Shown: positions 33,258 to 43,517 of the stretch, one piece after another
Layout: every line of letters begins with the position of its first letter
Position numbering within the stretch: position 1 is the stretch's first letter
Origin: Rhynchopus euleeides
Lineage: Eukaryota > Euglenozoa > Diplonemea > Diplonemida > Diplonemidae
Direction of reading: 5' to 3'
Length of the DNA: 64,000 bases
NCBI GenBank assembly: GCA_963210315.1
Contig: OY723265.1
Span: forward strand, 1,302,001 to 1,366,000
The notes under the pieces: generated by a model
Database searches by the model: none
Seen by the model: only the letters and a program-made list of their open reading frames with translations
Told to the model about the DNA's origin: nothing
Position numbers and translations under genes: made by a program

Positions 33258-34382
33258 ATGCCACCTGCATCAAAGCGACAACGTGTGGACCCCGCCGCGC
33301 GCCGAGCCGTGCGCGGCGTGGAACATCAGGTCCTGTTTGAAGTCAGCCGCGCCACCCTGCAGTACGCGCGGGCAGCATGCCTCTTCGATGCATCACTCGA
33401 GAGCCTCTGCAACACCGCCACCACAGCCGCCACCCCTGCCACCCCCAAGGGGCCACTCAAAGCGCTCTACATCCCACCCTCGCCTGTGGGGGCTGACACC
33501 CTGGCGGCAATTGCCGGGTTCCTGGCAAAGGTCCCGGGCCCCGCTGCAGAGGACGAGTCCCCCGCCACACCGCCCCCGGCACCCACCGTGCTGCACTGCG
33601 CGCACCCCGACGCTGAGATTGTGCGGAAAGGGGCGTTGGTTGCTGCGGCAATTGCAAACGGCGGTGGCGCCGAGGCTCCCACGACAGCATTCACGCAGTG
33701 CGGGATCCCAGGCGTGGCGTGCCCCAGCAGTGCTGCTGGGGAGGCACCCTCCGGGGCAGACGCTGCAGGCATCGCCGCAGGGTCGTATGACATTGTCATC
33801 ACCGTCGACACCCTGCACGGCGGAAAGGGTGCCCAGGGGGCCGAGGATCTCATCGTCTTCTGCGCATCCCGCCTCCGCCCCGGAGGAATCCTCGTCCTGC
33901 TCGCCTGGGGGAAGGGGTCGTTTAAGCGTGTGTTCAGCGCCTGCCACGATGCCCTCTCGCGCAAGGGGGTCCGTGCTGCTCCTGCTGCCCTGGATGCTGA
34001 GAGGTTTCAGCCGACAGCCAAAGAGCTGGGTGCGCTGCTGGAGGGGTCAGGGCTGGCCCCCGTGGTGCCCCTGCAGAAGTTTGCCGGGGGGTGTGTGATC
34101 TCGCCTCCGATTGCCCCGTGGCTGGTGGAGCTGTATGCCCCGTGCATCCGGCAGTTTGAAGAGGATGTGGCGTGGCGTGACGCCTTTGCAGGCGCAGTGG
34201 CAGAGTCGCTCAAAGCATCGGGCATGCTCACCGCAGATGGCGACTGGGAGCTCGATGGGAAGACAATGGTTTGCATCGCACGGAAGGGTTGTGCTGCAAC
34301 CAGTGGCGCCGGCGCCGGCGATGGCGACGGCGCCGGCCCCTCCAAAGCCCCCCCAGCCTCCCCCCCAGAAGCTGCGCCGTAA
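33258..34382 (+). CDS. Putative SAM-dependent methyltransferase-like protein
   Basis: A single exon codes for 374 residues. I chose the ATG at 33258 because it follows a CCACAG acceptor-like site at 33237-33242 and starts a basic, protein-like N-terminus (MPPASKRQR). Near residues 175-225 is a segment typical of the second half of a class I Rossmann methyltransferase. It runs SYDIVITVDTLHGG, then ASRLRPGGILVLLAWGKGS, a predicted beta strand, helix, strand and the usual RPGG turn. An earlier strand, TVLHCAHPD, sits where the SAM-binding glycine loop is expected, but the canonical GxGxG is not obvious. The tail is Ala/Pro/Gly-rich. Substrate is unknown. It might instead be a degenerate, non-catalytic member. 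Confidence 0.6.
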   Translation: MPPASKRQRVDPAARRAVRGVEHQVLFEVSRATLQYARAACLFDASLESLCNTATTAATPATPKGPLKALYIPPSPVGADTLAAIAGFLAKVPGPAAEDESPATPPPAPTVLHCAHPDAEIVRKGALVAAAIANGGGAEAPTTAFTQCGIPGVACPSSAAGEAPSGADAAGIAAGSYDIVITVDTLHGGKGAQGAEDLIVFCASRLRPGGILVLLAWGKGSFKRVFSACHDALSRKGVRAAPAALDAERFQPTAKELGALLEGSGLAPVVPLQKFAGGCVISPPIAPWLVELYAPCIRQFEEDVAWRDAFAGAVAESLKASGMLTADGDWELDGKTMVCIARKGCAATSGAGAGDGDGAGPSKAPPASPPEAAP

Positions 34383-35399
34383 AGCCGCCCCGCTATGTGG
34401 TGTCCTGTGGGGGCAGCCGGGACTCATCTCGCTGGCCCCAGGCATCAAAGGTTGTAGGGTGGGGAGGGGGGTGAAGCCTGTGTCCTCAGCCCTCCCCCAA
34501 GCCCCCGCGCGCCTGTGCCTGCCGAGAAGCGGCCTTGCTGCTTTCAGGATTTGTTGGTCTTGGCAGGTTGATGGGCCGCTGTTCTTCAAAGAGGTGTCGG
34601 AACGATTCGGGCCGATGTGTGGCAGCTGACTCCCCTCTCCCCCTCACACCAAGCCCCCCTCTATCCGTTTTGTTGCACGGCTCTGCAGTGTTGTGGGTTG
34701 ATATCACCCTGTCGCAGCGGTGCGTCAGGCGTGCCGCCCTTCTCTGTTGTTCGAGCAGCCCATTGCGCCTCTTCCCCCCCACCTCCGGGGCATCAAAATC
34801 GCATGATGATAAAACAAGTTTAACCAGTTGACCGACACATCCGTGCCTGCAGAAGACACCTTATTCTCTTGTTCAACTTCAAGCTGAGACAGCCCGAGCC
34901 CACCGTCAGGTTTAGTTGCACCTTTTTGCTTTTTTTTCACACACAGCAAGACTGTCGAGATGCTTGTCACAGTTAAAAGATAGTTGACAGCGCTTTGGGT
35001 GACAAACACCAATCCACCTTGCCGTTGCTATGCCTGTGCGCACATTCGCACCAAACTTCATCAGGCAAAACACATGAGGTTTGTTCACCCGGGTTTGGCG
35101 CACAAACAACTTCACGCCTTATAGACGACCTAACTAAACCTTATCTTTTTATCAGTGTTGCGGTCACAATACAGGAAACTGCGTCCGTGCCTATCCCTTG
35201 CCGAACATCACCACGCGTGGGGTGTTCTCACCATCGACGAATACCCTCCAGGCCTTCTCTCCTCTTCAGATTTGCACGACACCACCACTCCCACCACCCC
35301 CCCCCTCCGCAGTGTGCCGACACCCATTGCCCCTCCTCCCCCCCTCGACACACCACCACACGGGCCCGACATGTCACGCGGCCTTCTGTAACCCACACC
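34383..35399. other. Intergenic before the coiled-coil gene
   Basis: The region contains a diverged R2-like repeat (about 34915-35125). It also has a C/T tract ending in CCGCAG at 35307-35312, 87 bases before the ATG of the next gene, which is a candidate splice acceptor. The open frame does extend upstream of that ATG, but it crosses the R2-like repeat and uses no ATG. Confidence 0.5.
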
Positions 35400-38300
35400 A
35401 TGCCTATCTCATCCGGCTCCCCCCCCGGGGGTGTCTACAAGGGCAGGGTCTACCCGGTGCGCCGAACCTCCCAGACCCGGGTCGAGAGGGGCAAGCTGCA
35501 GAAATCCGAGACATCCGTCAACCTGTCCCGGGGGAGCCAGCCGAACAGCAGCACGGGCACCCGCCCTCTGTACAGCGTATCGGAGAGGCCGCGCAGGAGG
35601 AGGGACCCAGGGAGCACCAGCGGGCTCAGCACCGAGGTCAGCGAGTCGAGCCTCCGGGGGGCCCGGTCTCCATACCGCTCACCGCCCATATGGGATCTCG
35701 GTGCTGGCGACCGCACGGCCCACACGTCACCACCGCCATCCAGGCCGCAGGGTTCCACCTTGCTTTCGCTGCTCACGACGCCTTCCCCGATCAAGCCAGA
35801 GCCGAGCATGACGCAGCACTCTGAGGCTGCCCTGTCGGTTGCACCCCCAGTCTATTCCTACCAGCCTCTGTATGGGCGTGTTGCGCGTGAGGATGCCTCA
35901 CAGCTCTCCGGCATGTCCGGGGCAGGCAGCGGCGTGTCCCCCTTCCAACACCGCTACTTCCAGGCTGCAGGCGGGACCCCAGGGGGCACACCGGGCGCCT
36001 CCGGCGCCCCGGCGCCGGACCCCGCTGCCTTCACGCTGCCCCCCTGGGCCCTGGAGATGGGCGACCGGGGGAGCGGGCTGTCCACCCCGCCCCCGCCGCA
36101 GCCTGGCGGGCAGAGCATCCCCCTCTACGGCACGTCCCCTGGGTTAGGCCCTGGGCAGCCCTACGCCGCTGCGTCCTCCGTGTCGCAGTATGTGCAGGTC
36201 GGCGGGGTGGATGAGGGGTCTCAGGTTGACCCTGCAGACTTCGCTGGAGGGCGATCCCCGCGCTCGCGCCGGGGTGTAGGAGGTGGTGGAGGTGGAGGTG
36301 CGACCTCCCAAGCGATCCAGTCGAGACGTGACGCATGGTCCCACGCGGAGGAGGAGTTGGAGCGGGAGCTGCAGTGGGAAGCCGAGGTGGCAGCAGCGGC
36401 AGCGCCGGGTGGGGTGAGCCGCGGCCGCCAACCCCGCCCCGCGCAGCGGGGTGGCGGAGGTGGAGGTGGAGGTGGGGACAGATCGCCCCCTCGGGGTGTC
36501 GGCGGCGGCGGCGGTGGGAGCGCTGTGCTCTCGCATCACGCCGCGACATCCACCGGCGCCACAACAGCCACCGCGACCTCCTCCACCTCCCCCGTGTCTG
36601 CGGCGAGGGCGGGGTGGGTGGAGGGGTCGCGGTCCCCGCCTGGGTCGCCTCCATCGCCGCATCCACACGACGCCCCGCCCCGGGCCCTCTGCGAGAGGTG
36701 CGGCAGCCAGAAGCACCACTCCCTGATGTGCCGGAAGCCGAGGCCGAAGCCGGCGGGGCGGAAGGGCGGTGGTGGGCGGGGGCCGAGGCGGGGTGGGGAG
36801 CAGCAGCAGCAGACCCCAGCCTCTGCCGCGAGCACCGTGGCGAGCGGTTGGTCTGTCTCCGCAGACACGTGGACCGGGACATCGCCTATGGGGAACGACG
36901 CCGCGACGAATGCCACGACAGCAACCGATGACCCGACCCTCGCCTCCTCCGACGGGCGCGAGAGGCTGAGGACCGGGCATGCCGGGGGGAGCAGGAGTCG
37001 GAGCAACAGCAGCGGCAGCGCAGGCGGCTACCCGCCCTTCTCCCCAGGCGAGACCACGCCGGGTGGCGGTGGCGGTGGAGGTGGAGGCGGAGGCGGCGTC
37101 TACATCGCGCGCCCCCGCCGCGCCGCAGGCGCGGCGGGTGCCGGCGGCCCGGCACACCACTCCACCGCAACCACTGCCTCCCCCGGCGGCTGGAGCGAGG
37201 AGGGCAGCTCCCTGCTGGAGGGCATGGTGGCGACGCTGGACTCCGCGGCAGCCGCCACCCTCGGCACAGCAGAGGTTGCGGGGTTCCCCTCCCCGGTGGC
37301 ACGGCAGGGGCAGCGCAGGCGGCGCGAGGGGTGGCAGGGCGGCGGCGGTAGCAATGCCCTGCACCACCAGGCTTATCCGCCTGAGGCTGCCGTGTCGGGG
37401 GATGGGTCTGCGGTGTGGCAGCCGGAGCAGCAGCAGCAGCAGCAGCAACACTTCGCGCAGGATGGTGCGGAATACCCTCAGCAGCACCACCACCACCACC
37501 ACCCGTTGCAAGCCGAGGGAACCCCCCACCACCCCACGCCCCACCCCCTGGGCGACACCCTCCCGCAAGGAAATGCAGCCGCCCTGGCCAGCGGGGTTGC
37601 CGGCTTGGTCATCGGGGGTGCCCCGCCAGGCCTCGACGTGCTACCTCCCGAGTCGTCGCCACCACCGCCACCGCCGCCCCCAGCTGCCCCGTGGGGTGGG
37701 ACCAGCCCCGCCACGCCTGCGGGCGTGCCACCGGAGAGCCCGGCAGCGCTCCCTGCGGGGGCGCAGTGGTGGGGCTTGCCTGAAGGGGGGGGCCGCCCTG
37801 CGGGCGGCAGCCGGAGCGGCAGCAGCAGGAGCCGGAGCCGGTCTCCGCCTGGGGTGGCGGAGGTGGTGTCGGAGACGATTGCGATACCCAACGACAAGGG
37901 GTTGTTTTCGGAGCCGGCGGCGTATGCGCAGGACATGCGGAGGGTGGAGGAGCTGCACGCCCTCAACGGGGAGTGGGCCCGCTCCATCCAGGCCCTGGGG
38001 CTGTCGCCCGGGGGGAAGCCCCTGCAGCAGCAGCACCACCACCACCACCACCACCCTCATCACGGCTGGCAGGCGGGCAGCCCACTCCCGCAGCACCCAC
38101 AGCACCCACACCGCCAGCCATACCCGTCCCCCCTGCGCGGCGGGTCGGGGTCGCAGCCCTCGCAGCCCTCGCCGCAGGCAGCAGCGGCTGTGGCAGGTGT
38201 CGGGGGGTCCGCCACCCCGATGCAGATGCCATCGCCGGCGAGGCAGCTGCCCCTGCCCTCGCCGAAGACGTCGCCTCAGGGGGGGCCGCTGCCGGTGCGT

Positions 38301-41300
38301 GGTGCGTCGGAGGGGGTGTCGCGGGGGGTGGGCGGCGGTGGCGGCGGTGGTGGCGCCGCCACCCCCAGCCCCACCACCGGCGCCGCCGCGGCGCAGCCGC
38401 AGCCCTTCTCCATCTCGCCGCTCTCCGTGAGCCCGATCCAGCCGCAGCACACCCCGCTCCCGGTGAGGCGGGTGCAGATCGTCACCCCGCCGCCGGGCAG
38501 CCCCACCGCTGCCGGGGCCCTGCCGCCGCCGCAGCCGTCGCCGCCGCCGCGGGCCCCCGGGGGGTGGGCGGTGCAGAAGCAGAAGCAGGAGCAGGAGCAG
38601 GAGCAGAAGCAGGAGCAGAAGCAGAAGCAGGAGCAGGAGCAGGAGCAGAAGCAGGAGCAGGAGCAGAAGCAGGAGCAGGAGCAGGAGCAGAAGCAGGAGC
38701 AGGAGCAGGAGCAGAAGCAGGAGCAGGAGCAGGAGGAGGCTGTGGCGGCGGATGGGGGGCGGATGGAGAGCCCTGCCGAGGGGTTGGAGCGGGCAGCCTA
38801 CGACAAGGAGTGTGTGTTGCAGGCGGCGGTGGCGGCGGGGCTGAGCCGGATCGAGATGGCGGAGCAGGAGGGCGGGGAGCGGATGGCGGGGGTGCTCCGC
38901 GCGCAGCAGGCGGAGCTGGATGAGGGGGTGCGCCGCGCCGCGGGGGAGATGCACCGCCAGGCTGCCGCAGCCGCCGCCCTGCAGGCCGGGGCTGTTTTCG
39001 AAGAGCGGGAGGCTGCGGCGCGGGAGCACATCGCAGCCGCACAGCAGGCACGCAGAGAGGCCCTCCGCAGCACCCACGCCGATGCCCTGCAGGGGGTGGC
39101 GGGGCGGGCCGCGCGCCGCGCGGCTGCCGCCCTCAACGAGGCGCAGCGCGACGAGGCTGCGTCACGCGCCGCCATCGAGTCAGAAGCTGCGGCGAGCCTC
39201 ACCTCCGCCGCAGGCGCCATGGCCCTCGCCGGGCAGAGCCTCAGGGCTGCCGACGAGGCCCAGGCACGCCTTGCCGCGGAGGAGCAGCGCAGGCTGCACA
39301 CCGAGGCGCGTCTTGCCGCCATGCTGCAGGCCGAGCAGCGGCAGGCAGAGGAGGCTCGGTATCGGATTGATGCTGCAGAGCTGGCCCTCGGGGAGGCGCA
39401 GCGCCGCTTCGCGGCGCAGGATAATGCGCGGCGGCTGGAGGTGCAGGAGGAGCGGGAGAGGAGTGGGGCTGCCCTGATGCTGAGGGAGGCCAGCGAGGAG
39501 CGGCGGCACGCGCAGGCAGCGGCGGAGATCGCGCAGCTGCGGGGGGCTGTGGAGCGGCAGGAGGCGCAGCGGCTGCGGGATGCCGGGGAGGCGGAGGCGC
39601 TGCGGCAGCGGCTCGAGGCGGAGCTGGAGGCGCAGCAGCGCAGCGTACAGCAGCAGGCCTCGTCGCGCAAGGCGGAGACGGAGGCGGAGCTGGCGGCGCT
39701 GCGGCAGCGGCTTGTAGAGCAGGAGGCTGCGAGCAGCGCAGCCCTGCGGCAGCACCAGCAGCTGCAGAGGGACCGCGAGGAGGAGATCGCAGCGAAGCTG
39801 GCTGCGGAGCAGCGCCTGATGCGGCAGAAGGAGGCGGCGCGGCTGGCGGCGGCGGAGGCGGAGCTGGCGTCGATGCGCAGCCTCCTGGCGGAGCAGGAGG
39901 AGCAGCGCCGCCGCGACACGGCAGAGGTGATTAGCAAGCAGGAGGAGCTGATGCGGCAGCGCGAGGGGGAGCTGGAGGAACGCCTCGCCGCGGAGCAGCG
40001 CCGCATGCAGCAGCAGGAGGAGGCGCGGCGGCAGGCGGCGGAGGCGGAGGTTGCGGAGATGCGCGGCAGGCTGGAGCAGCACGAGAGGCGGCGCGTGCGC
40101 GATGTGGAGGAGATGCACGCCAGCGAGGCGGCGCTGCGGCAGCGCGAGGAGGAGGCTGCGGCAAAGCTCGCCGAGGCACAGCAGGATGCGCGCCGCAAAG
40201 ACCAGGCGCGGATTGAGGCTGCCGAGCGCGAGATGCATGCGGTGCGGCACCAGCTGGAGGAGCAGGAGAGGCTGCGGCAGGAGGAGGCGGGGGCGCTGCG
40301 GCAGCGCCTCGAGGCGGAGCTGGAGGCGCAGCAGCGCAGCGTGCAGCAGCAGGAGCGGCTCCGCCAGGAGGAGGCGGAGGCGCTGCGGCAGGAGCAGCAC
40401 CGCATGATGCAGCAGCGCGAGGAGGAGATCACCGCGAAGCTGACCCTCGAGAGCAAGCGCCTGCTGCAGAAGGAGGCGGCGCGGATCGCGGCAGCGGAGG
40501 CGGAGCTGGCTGCGGTGCGGGGGAGGCTGGAGCAGCAGGAGGAGGAGCGGCAGGCGGAGAGCCTCGCCAAGGCGCGTGAGGAGGAGGAGGGGCGCGGGCA
40601 TCTGCGTGCCGAGGCGGAGAGGGCGGCGGCGCTGGAGAAGCAGCTTGCGGTGATCCAGGCGGAGCAGGGGCAGCAGCGGCGGGTGGCGGAGGAGGCGCGG
40701 GTGGCGCAGGAGCAGCAGTGGCAGGAGGCGCGCGTGTCGGAGCAGCGCCGCATGCGGCAGCAGGAGGAGGAGGTGGCGGAGATGCGCGGCAGGCTGGAGG
40801 TGGCGGAGGATGACAGGGCGAAGCGGGAGGCGGTGCGGCAGCACGAGGTGGAGGCGCAGCTGGCGGTGTCGACGTCGAGCAGCGTGACGCGGGAGTCCAG
40901 CAGCAGCGATGCGGGGAGGAGCCCCACCCCGCGCATCCCGCAGGGCGGCGTCGCCGCCGCAGCCGAGCTGCGTGCGCTGCGGGTGCGGCTTGCGGAGCAG
41001 GAGGCGCATAGCGTGCGAGAGGCGGAGGAGGCGGCGTTGAAGCACCGCGAGGCTCTGTCGCAGCAGCACAGCGTGTTGGAGGAGCAGTTCCGCCGGGAGA
41101 GCGCGGCGCGCGGCGACGCGATGCAGCGCCGCTTCGACGAGGGGGAGGAGCAGCGGCAGGCTGAGGCTGAGGCGGAGCGGCGGCAGCAGGAGGCGCTGCG
41201 CATCCAGCGCGAGGTGCTGCTGCGCGAGCGCATGGGGGAGCACGTCGGGGAGGTGGTCGCATCGCGGGAGGCGCTGCACAGCAGCGAGGCTGCTGGGCGC

Positions 41301-43517
41301 GACGCCATCGCGACCGAAGCCCTCCTCGAGCGCATCCGCATCGCAGCGCAGAACCTCGTCTCGGTGGAGCGGCGCAGGCGCGCCGAAGTGTGGGGTGTGT
41401 ACACCGCTGCCGCGAGGCGCATCAGCCGCGCAGAGATCGTGCATCGGGAGCACACATCGCGCGCGGAGGTGGTGCAGGAGTGGGTGTCTGCCTGGCCCCC
41501 CCTGCTGTGCTGCTGGAGCGAGGGGGTCTCCCGCGTCTCGACAGAGTCACGCGCCCACACCGCTGTGGTGCGGCTCGCCAGCGGGCTGGAGGCTGCCCTG
41601 CGGGGGCAGATCGAGGCGGATGCGCTGCGCAGCTTCGACACCCTCGGGCAGCGGTTTGCCGCGTTCATCCAATCCGTGGCGCGTGCCAGCCTGGCTGCGC
41701 GCGGTGTGGAGTTCTCCGAGACCCACGAGCGGGCCGGGATTGTGATGCAGGAGGCGGAGACCCGGCAGCACGTCGTGTCGCTGTGCGCCACCGCAGCCTC
41801 CAACGAGGTGCAGCGGCAGCGCGACAGCGTGGGTCACTACACACGCTTCTCCTCCTCCTCGTCCTCCCTCGCCTCCGACTCGGCCCCCTCAACGGGCGGC
41901 GTCATCGCTCTGGCCCTTGCCGCGCCTGACCCAGACGGCACCGACACGGATCACCACCACACCCCCTCGCTCTACGACGACCTGCTGCGCGACCTCGATG
42001 CGGACTTCCCACAGCCCCCCACCACCGAGGAGGCTTTGGCGGGGCAGACCAGGCGCAAGCACGCCATCGCCATCAGCGAGGCTCCGCTGCCCGAGGGTGA
42101 CGATCTGCAGGACGGGCCCCCGGAGGGGCGCGCTGGCGAAGGGCTGCCCGACGGAGGCGCCAGCGCTGAGGCGGGTGCTGGGCAGGGCTTGGGGGAGCAG
42201 GACGACGAGGAGGAAGAGGAGGGGGAGGGTGGCATCTCCGTGTCTGTGGTGCTGCCGGTGGATGCAGGGGATGGCGGTGCCTACCCCCGGTATGAGAAGA
42301 CGGTGACCTACGGGGAGAGGTTCGCGATGCGCAACCGGGGGAACCGGGAGGAGATCACGCGGGTCGCGTCGGGGTCGTGCAAGCTGCATGTCAAGAAGAA
42401 GCGCGCGGGGCGCGCGCTGCACACAACAGCCTTCGCGGTGGGGAAGGGTTCGGACAGCGGGCTGGAGGAGATGTGGCTGAGCAGGCTGACCACCGCCACC
42501 AGCGGGGTGTACGTCCGCCCCTCCTCCGACACCGCAGTGGCGAGGCTGCGCGAGGCAGGGCGCGAGATGCAGGAGGATGCAGCGACAGGCATGCCCGTGG
42601 TGCAGGTGAAGGTGGACGATGCCAGCTCCGCCACCACCGAGGGGTATGCATGCACCGTTGCTGCGGACAGTGCAGGGGGGTCCAGCAGCGGGGAGGCGCA
42701 GCAGCGCGGCGAGGATGCATCCACGGTGAGCCTGCCTGGGCTGGAGGACAGCGACGACTACGACCGGACATACCCCCAGCGCACCGCCTCGTCTGTGGAG
42801 GGTTCGGAGCACTCCGGGGCACGGGTGTCGCTGCCGAGCAATCCGAGCACCAACACGTCTGCGCTGTTTGCCCCGTCGTCCGACACGATGCTGACGGAGC
42901 TTACAGAGCTGACAGAGGTGCGCAAGCAGGTGAAGGTGAAGGCGCCCAAGCCGGAGGCAAAGGGGCCGCGGCAGCGCACGCCCTCACGAAAGGCGCCGCG
43001 CAAAGCTGCCCCGAAGCGGAAGGCGGTACTGCCGGGCGGGGTGCCGGTGCAGTCCAGCGAGGGGGTGTATCTCTCGGCGGAGCGGGCCCTGATGAAGCAG
43101 ATCCACCCGCGGCATGGCCTGACGGTGCTGCGGCGTGCCGTGGAGAGCGTGGCTGCGCCCAACGCGCAGCGCGATGCGGTGCTGCCTGTGAACTCGTCGC
43201 TGTCGGCGCGGAGGAAGGAGAGGCCTAACACGAGCCCTGAGCGGGAGCGGCTCACCGTCATGTCGCTGCCGGTGCGTGAGGCGCTGACGCGTGATGATAT
43301 TGAGGAGCAGGAGCGTGTGCGTGTCAGGGCGCTAGTCGCTGCCCACACCGATGCGGTGAAGCGGCTGAAGATCCGTGCAGGCATCACTCCCGTCAGCGCG
43401 GTGTACGTCGGCAGCACACCCCTTGCTGAGCAGCCGGCAAATCAGAACCCGCCCCCGGGCAACGCTTTCTGGCAGGAGCGCCTCTCGCGCTTTGCTCTCT
43501 CAGGCGCTCAGCATTAG
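35400..43517 (+). CDS. Giant coiled-coil protein with a CCHC zinc knuckle
   Basis: A single exon encodes 2,705 residues from the ATG at 35400, the first in-frame ATG after a polypyrimidine-AG site. The first thousand residues are disordered: Ser/Pro/Gly-rich, with poly-Gln near 675 and His runs. They hold one CCHC knuckle, CERCGSQKHHSLMC, starting at residue 431, a nucleic-acid or protein binding fold. A KQEQEQ repeat (about 1058-1113) leads into a very long Glu/Arg/Gln/Ala-rich coiled coil (about 1120-2010), then an acidic stretch. The C-terminal region is basic and includes VKKKRAGRALHTTAFAVGKG. No motor or kinase domain is visible. The composition suggests a cytoskeletal or scaffold protein; this is inference. 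The 1,001-residue frame on the opposite strand (38798-41803) is a shadow of the coiled-coil codons. Confidence 0.85.
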   Translation: MPISSGSPPGGVYKGRVYPVRRTSQTRVERGKLQKSETSVNLSRGSQPNSSTGTRPLYSVSERPRRRRDPGSTSGLSTEVSESSLRGARSPYRSPPIWDLGAGDRTAHTSPPPSRPQGSTLLSLLTTPSPIKPEPSMTQHSEAALSVAPPVYSYQPLYGRVAREDASQLSGMSGAGSGVSPFQHRYFQAAGGTPGGTPGASGAPAPDPAAFTLPPWALEMGDRGSGLSTPPPPQPGGQSIPLYGTSPGLGPGQPYAAASSVSQYVQVGGVDEGSQVDPADFAGGRSPRSRRGVGGGGGGGATSQAIQSRRDAWSHAEEELERELQWEAEVAAAAAPGGVSRGRQPRPAQRGGGGGGGGGDRSPPRGVGGGGGGSAVLSHHAATSTGATTATATSSTSPVSAARAGWVEGSRSPPGSPPSPHPHDAPPRALCERCGSQKHHSLMCRKPRPKPAGRKGGGGRGPRRGGEQQQQTPASAASTVASGWSVSADTWTGTSPMGNDAATNATTATDDPTLASSDGRERLRTGHAGGSRSRSNSSGSAGGYPPFSPGETTPGGGGGGGGGGGGVYIARPRRAAGAAGAGGPAHHSTATTASPGGWSEEGSSLLEGMVATLDSAAAATLGTAEVAGFPSPVARQGQRRRREGWQGGGGSNALHHQAYPPEAAVSGDGSAVWQPEQQQQQQQHFAQDGAEYPQQHHHHHHPLQAEGTPHHPTPHPLGDTLPQGNAAALASGVAGLVIGGAPPGLDVLPPESSPPPPPPPPAAPWGGTSPATPAGVPPESPAALPAGAQWWGLPEGGGRPAGGSRSGSSRSRSRSPPGVAEVVSETIAIPNDKGLFSEPAAYAQDMRRVEELHALNGEWARSIQALGLSPGGKPLQQQHHHHHHHPHHGWQAGSPLPQHPQHPHRQPYPSPLRGGSGSQPSQPSPQAAAAVAGVGGSATPMQMPSPARQLPLPSPKTSPQGGPLPVRGASEGVSRGVGGGGGGGGAATPSPTTGAAAAQPQPFSISPLSVSPIQPQHTPLPVRRVQIVTPPPGSPTAAGALPPPQPSPPPRAPGGWAVQKQKQEQEQEQKQEQKQKQEQEQEQKQEQEQKQEQEQEQKQEQEQEQKQEQEQEEAVAADGGRMESPAEGLERAAYDKECVLQAAVAAGLSRIEMAEQEGGERMAGVLRAQQAELDEGVRRAAGEMHRQAAAAAALQAGAVFEEREAAAREHIAAAQQARREALRSTHADALQGVAGRAARRAAAALNEAQRDEAASRAAIESEAAASLTSAAGAMALAGQSLRAADEAQARLAAEEQRRLHTEARLAAMLQAEQRQAEEARYRIDAAELALGEAQRRFAAQDNARRLEVQEERERSGAALMLREASEERRHAQAAAEIAQLRGAVERQEAQRLRDAGEAEALRQRLEAELEAQQRSVQQQASSRKAETEAELAALRQRLVEQEAASSAALRQHQQLQRDREEEIAAKLAAEQRLMRQKEAARLAAAEAELASMRSLLAEQEEQRRRDTAEVISKQEELMRQREGELEERLAAEQRRMQQQEEARRQAAEAEVAEMRGRLEQHERRRVRDVEEMHASEAALRQREEEAAAKLAEAQQDARRKDQARIEAAEREMHAVRHQLEEQERLRQEEAGALRQRLEAELEAQQRSVQQQERLRQEEAEALRQEQHRMMQQREEEITAKLTLESKRLLQKEAARIAAAEAELAAVRGRLEQQEEERQAESLAKAREEEEGRGHLRAEAERAAALEKQLAVIQAEQGQQRRVAEEARVAQEQQWQEARVSEQRRMRQQEEEVAEMRGRLEVAEDDRAKREAVRQHEVEAQLAVSTSSSVTRESSSSDAGRSPTPRIPQGGVAAAAELRALRVRLAEQEAHSVREAEEAALKHREALSQQHSVLEEQFRRESAARGDAMQRRFDEGEEQRQAEAEAERRQQEALRIQREVLLRERMGEHVGEVVASREALHSSEAAGRDAIATEALLERIRIAAQNLVSVERRRRAEVWGVYTAAARRISRAEIVHREHTSRAEVVQEWVSAWPPLLCCWSEGVSRVSTESRAHTAVVRLASGLEAALRGQIEADALRSFDTLGQRFAAFIQSVARASLAARGVEFSETHERAGIVMQEAETRQHVVSLCATAASNEVQRQRDSVGHYTRFSSSSSSLASDSAPSTGGVIALALAAPDPDGTDTDHHHTPSLYDDLLRDLDADFPQPPTTEEALAGQTRRKHAIAISEAPLPEGDDLQDGPPEGRAGEGLPDGGASAEAGAGQGLGEQDDEEEEEGEGGISVSVVLPVDAGDGGAYPRYEKTVTYGERFAMRNRGNREEITRVASGSCKLHVKKKRAGRALHTTAFAVGKGSDSGLEEMWLSRLTTATSGVYVRPSSDTAVARLREAGREMQEDAATGMPVVQVKVDDASSATTEGYACTVAADSAGGSSSGEAQQRGEDASTVSLPGLEDSDDYDRTYPQRTASSVEGSEHSGARVSLPSNPSTNTSALFAPSSDTMLTELTELTEVRKQVKVKAPKPEAKGPRQRTPSRKAPRKAAPKRKAVLPGGVPVQSSEGVYLSAERALMKQIHPRHGLTVLRRAVESVAAPNAQRDAVLPVNSSLSARRKERPNTSPERERLTVMSLPVREALTRDDIEEQERVRVRALVAAHTDAVKRLKIRAGITPVSAVYVGSTPLAEQPANQNPPPGNAFWQERLSRFALSGAQH
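38575..38740 (+). repeat. CAG/AAG/GAG triplet repeat within the coiled-coil gene
   Basis: In-frame CAGAAG and CAGGAG triplets encode a KQEQEQ-type repeat of about 55 residues. The array is irregular at the six-base level, as expected from replication slippage under selection for charge alternation. Confidence 0.9.

Noticed and set aside
34995-35399. Upstream extension of the coiled-coil frame
   Set aside because: It begins at a non-ATG codon, crosses a diverged R2 repeat and a polypyrimidine-AG site, and looks non-coding.
36144-37568. 474-residue minus-strand frame (and similar frames at 37641-39077 and 39180-41453)
   Set aside because: Low-complexity Leu/Arg/Gly composition that mirrors GC-rich coding on the + strand.
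38798-41803. 1,001-residue open frame on the minus strand
   Set aside because: It is the reverse shadow of the Glu/Arg/Gln/Ala codons of the coiled-coil gene; its Ser/Arg/Cys-rich translation has no domain.
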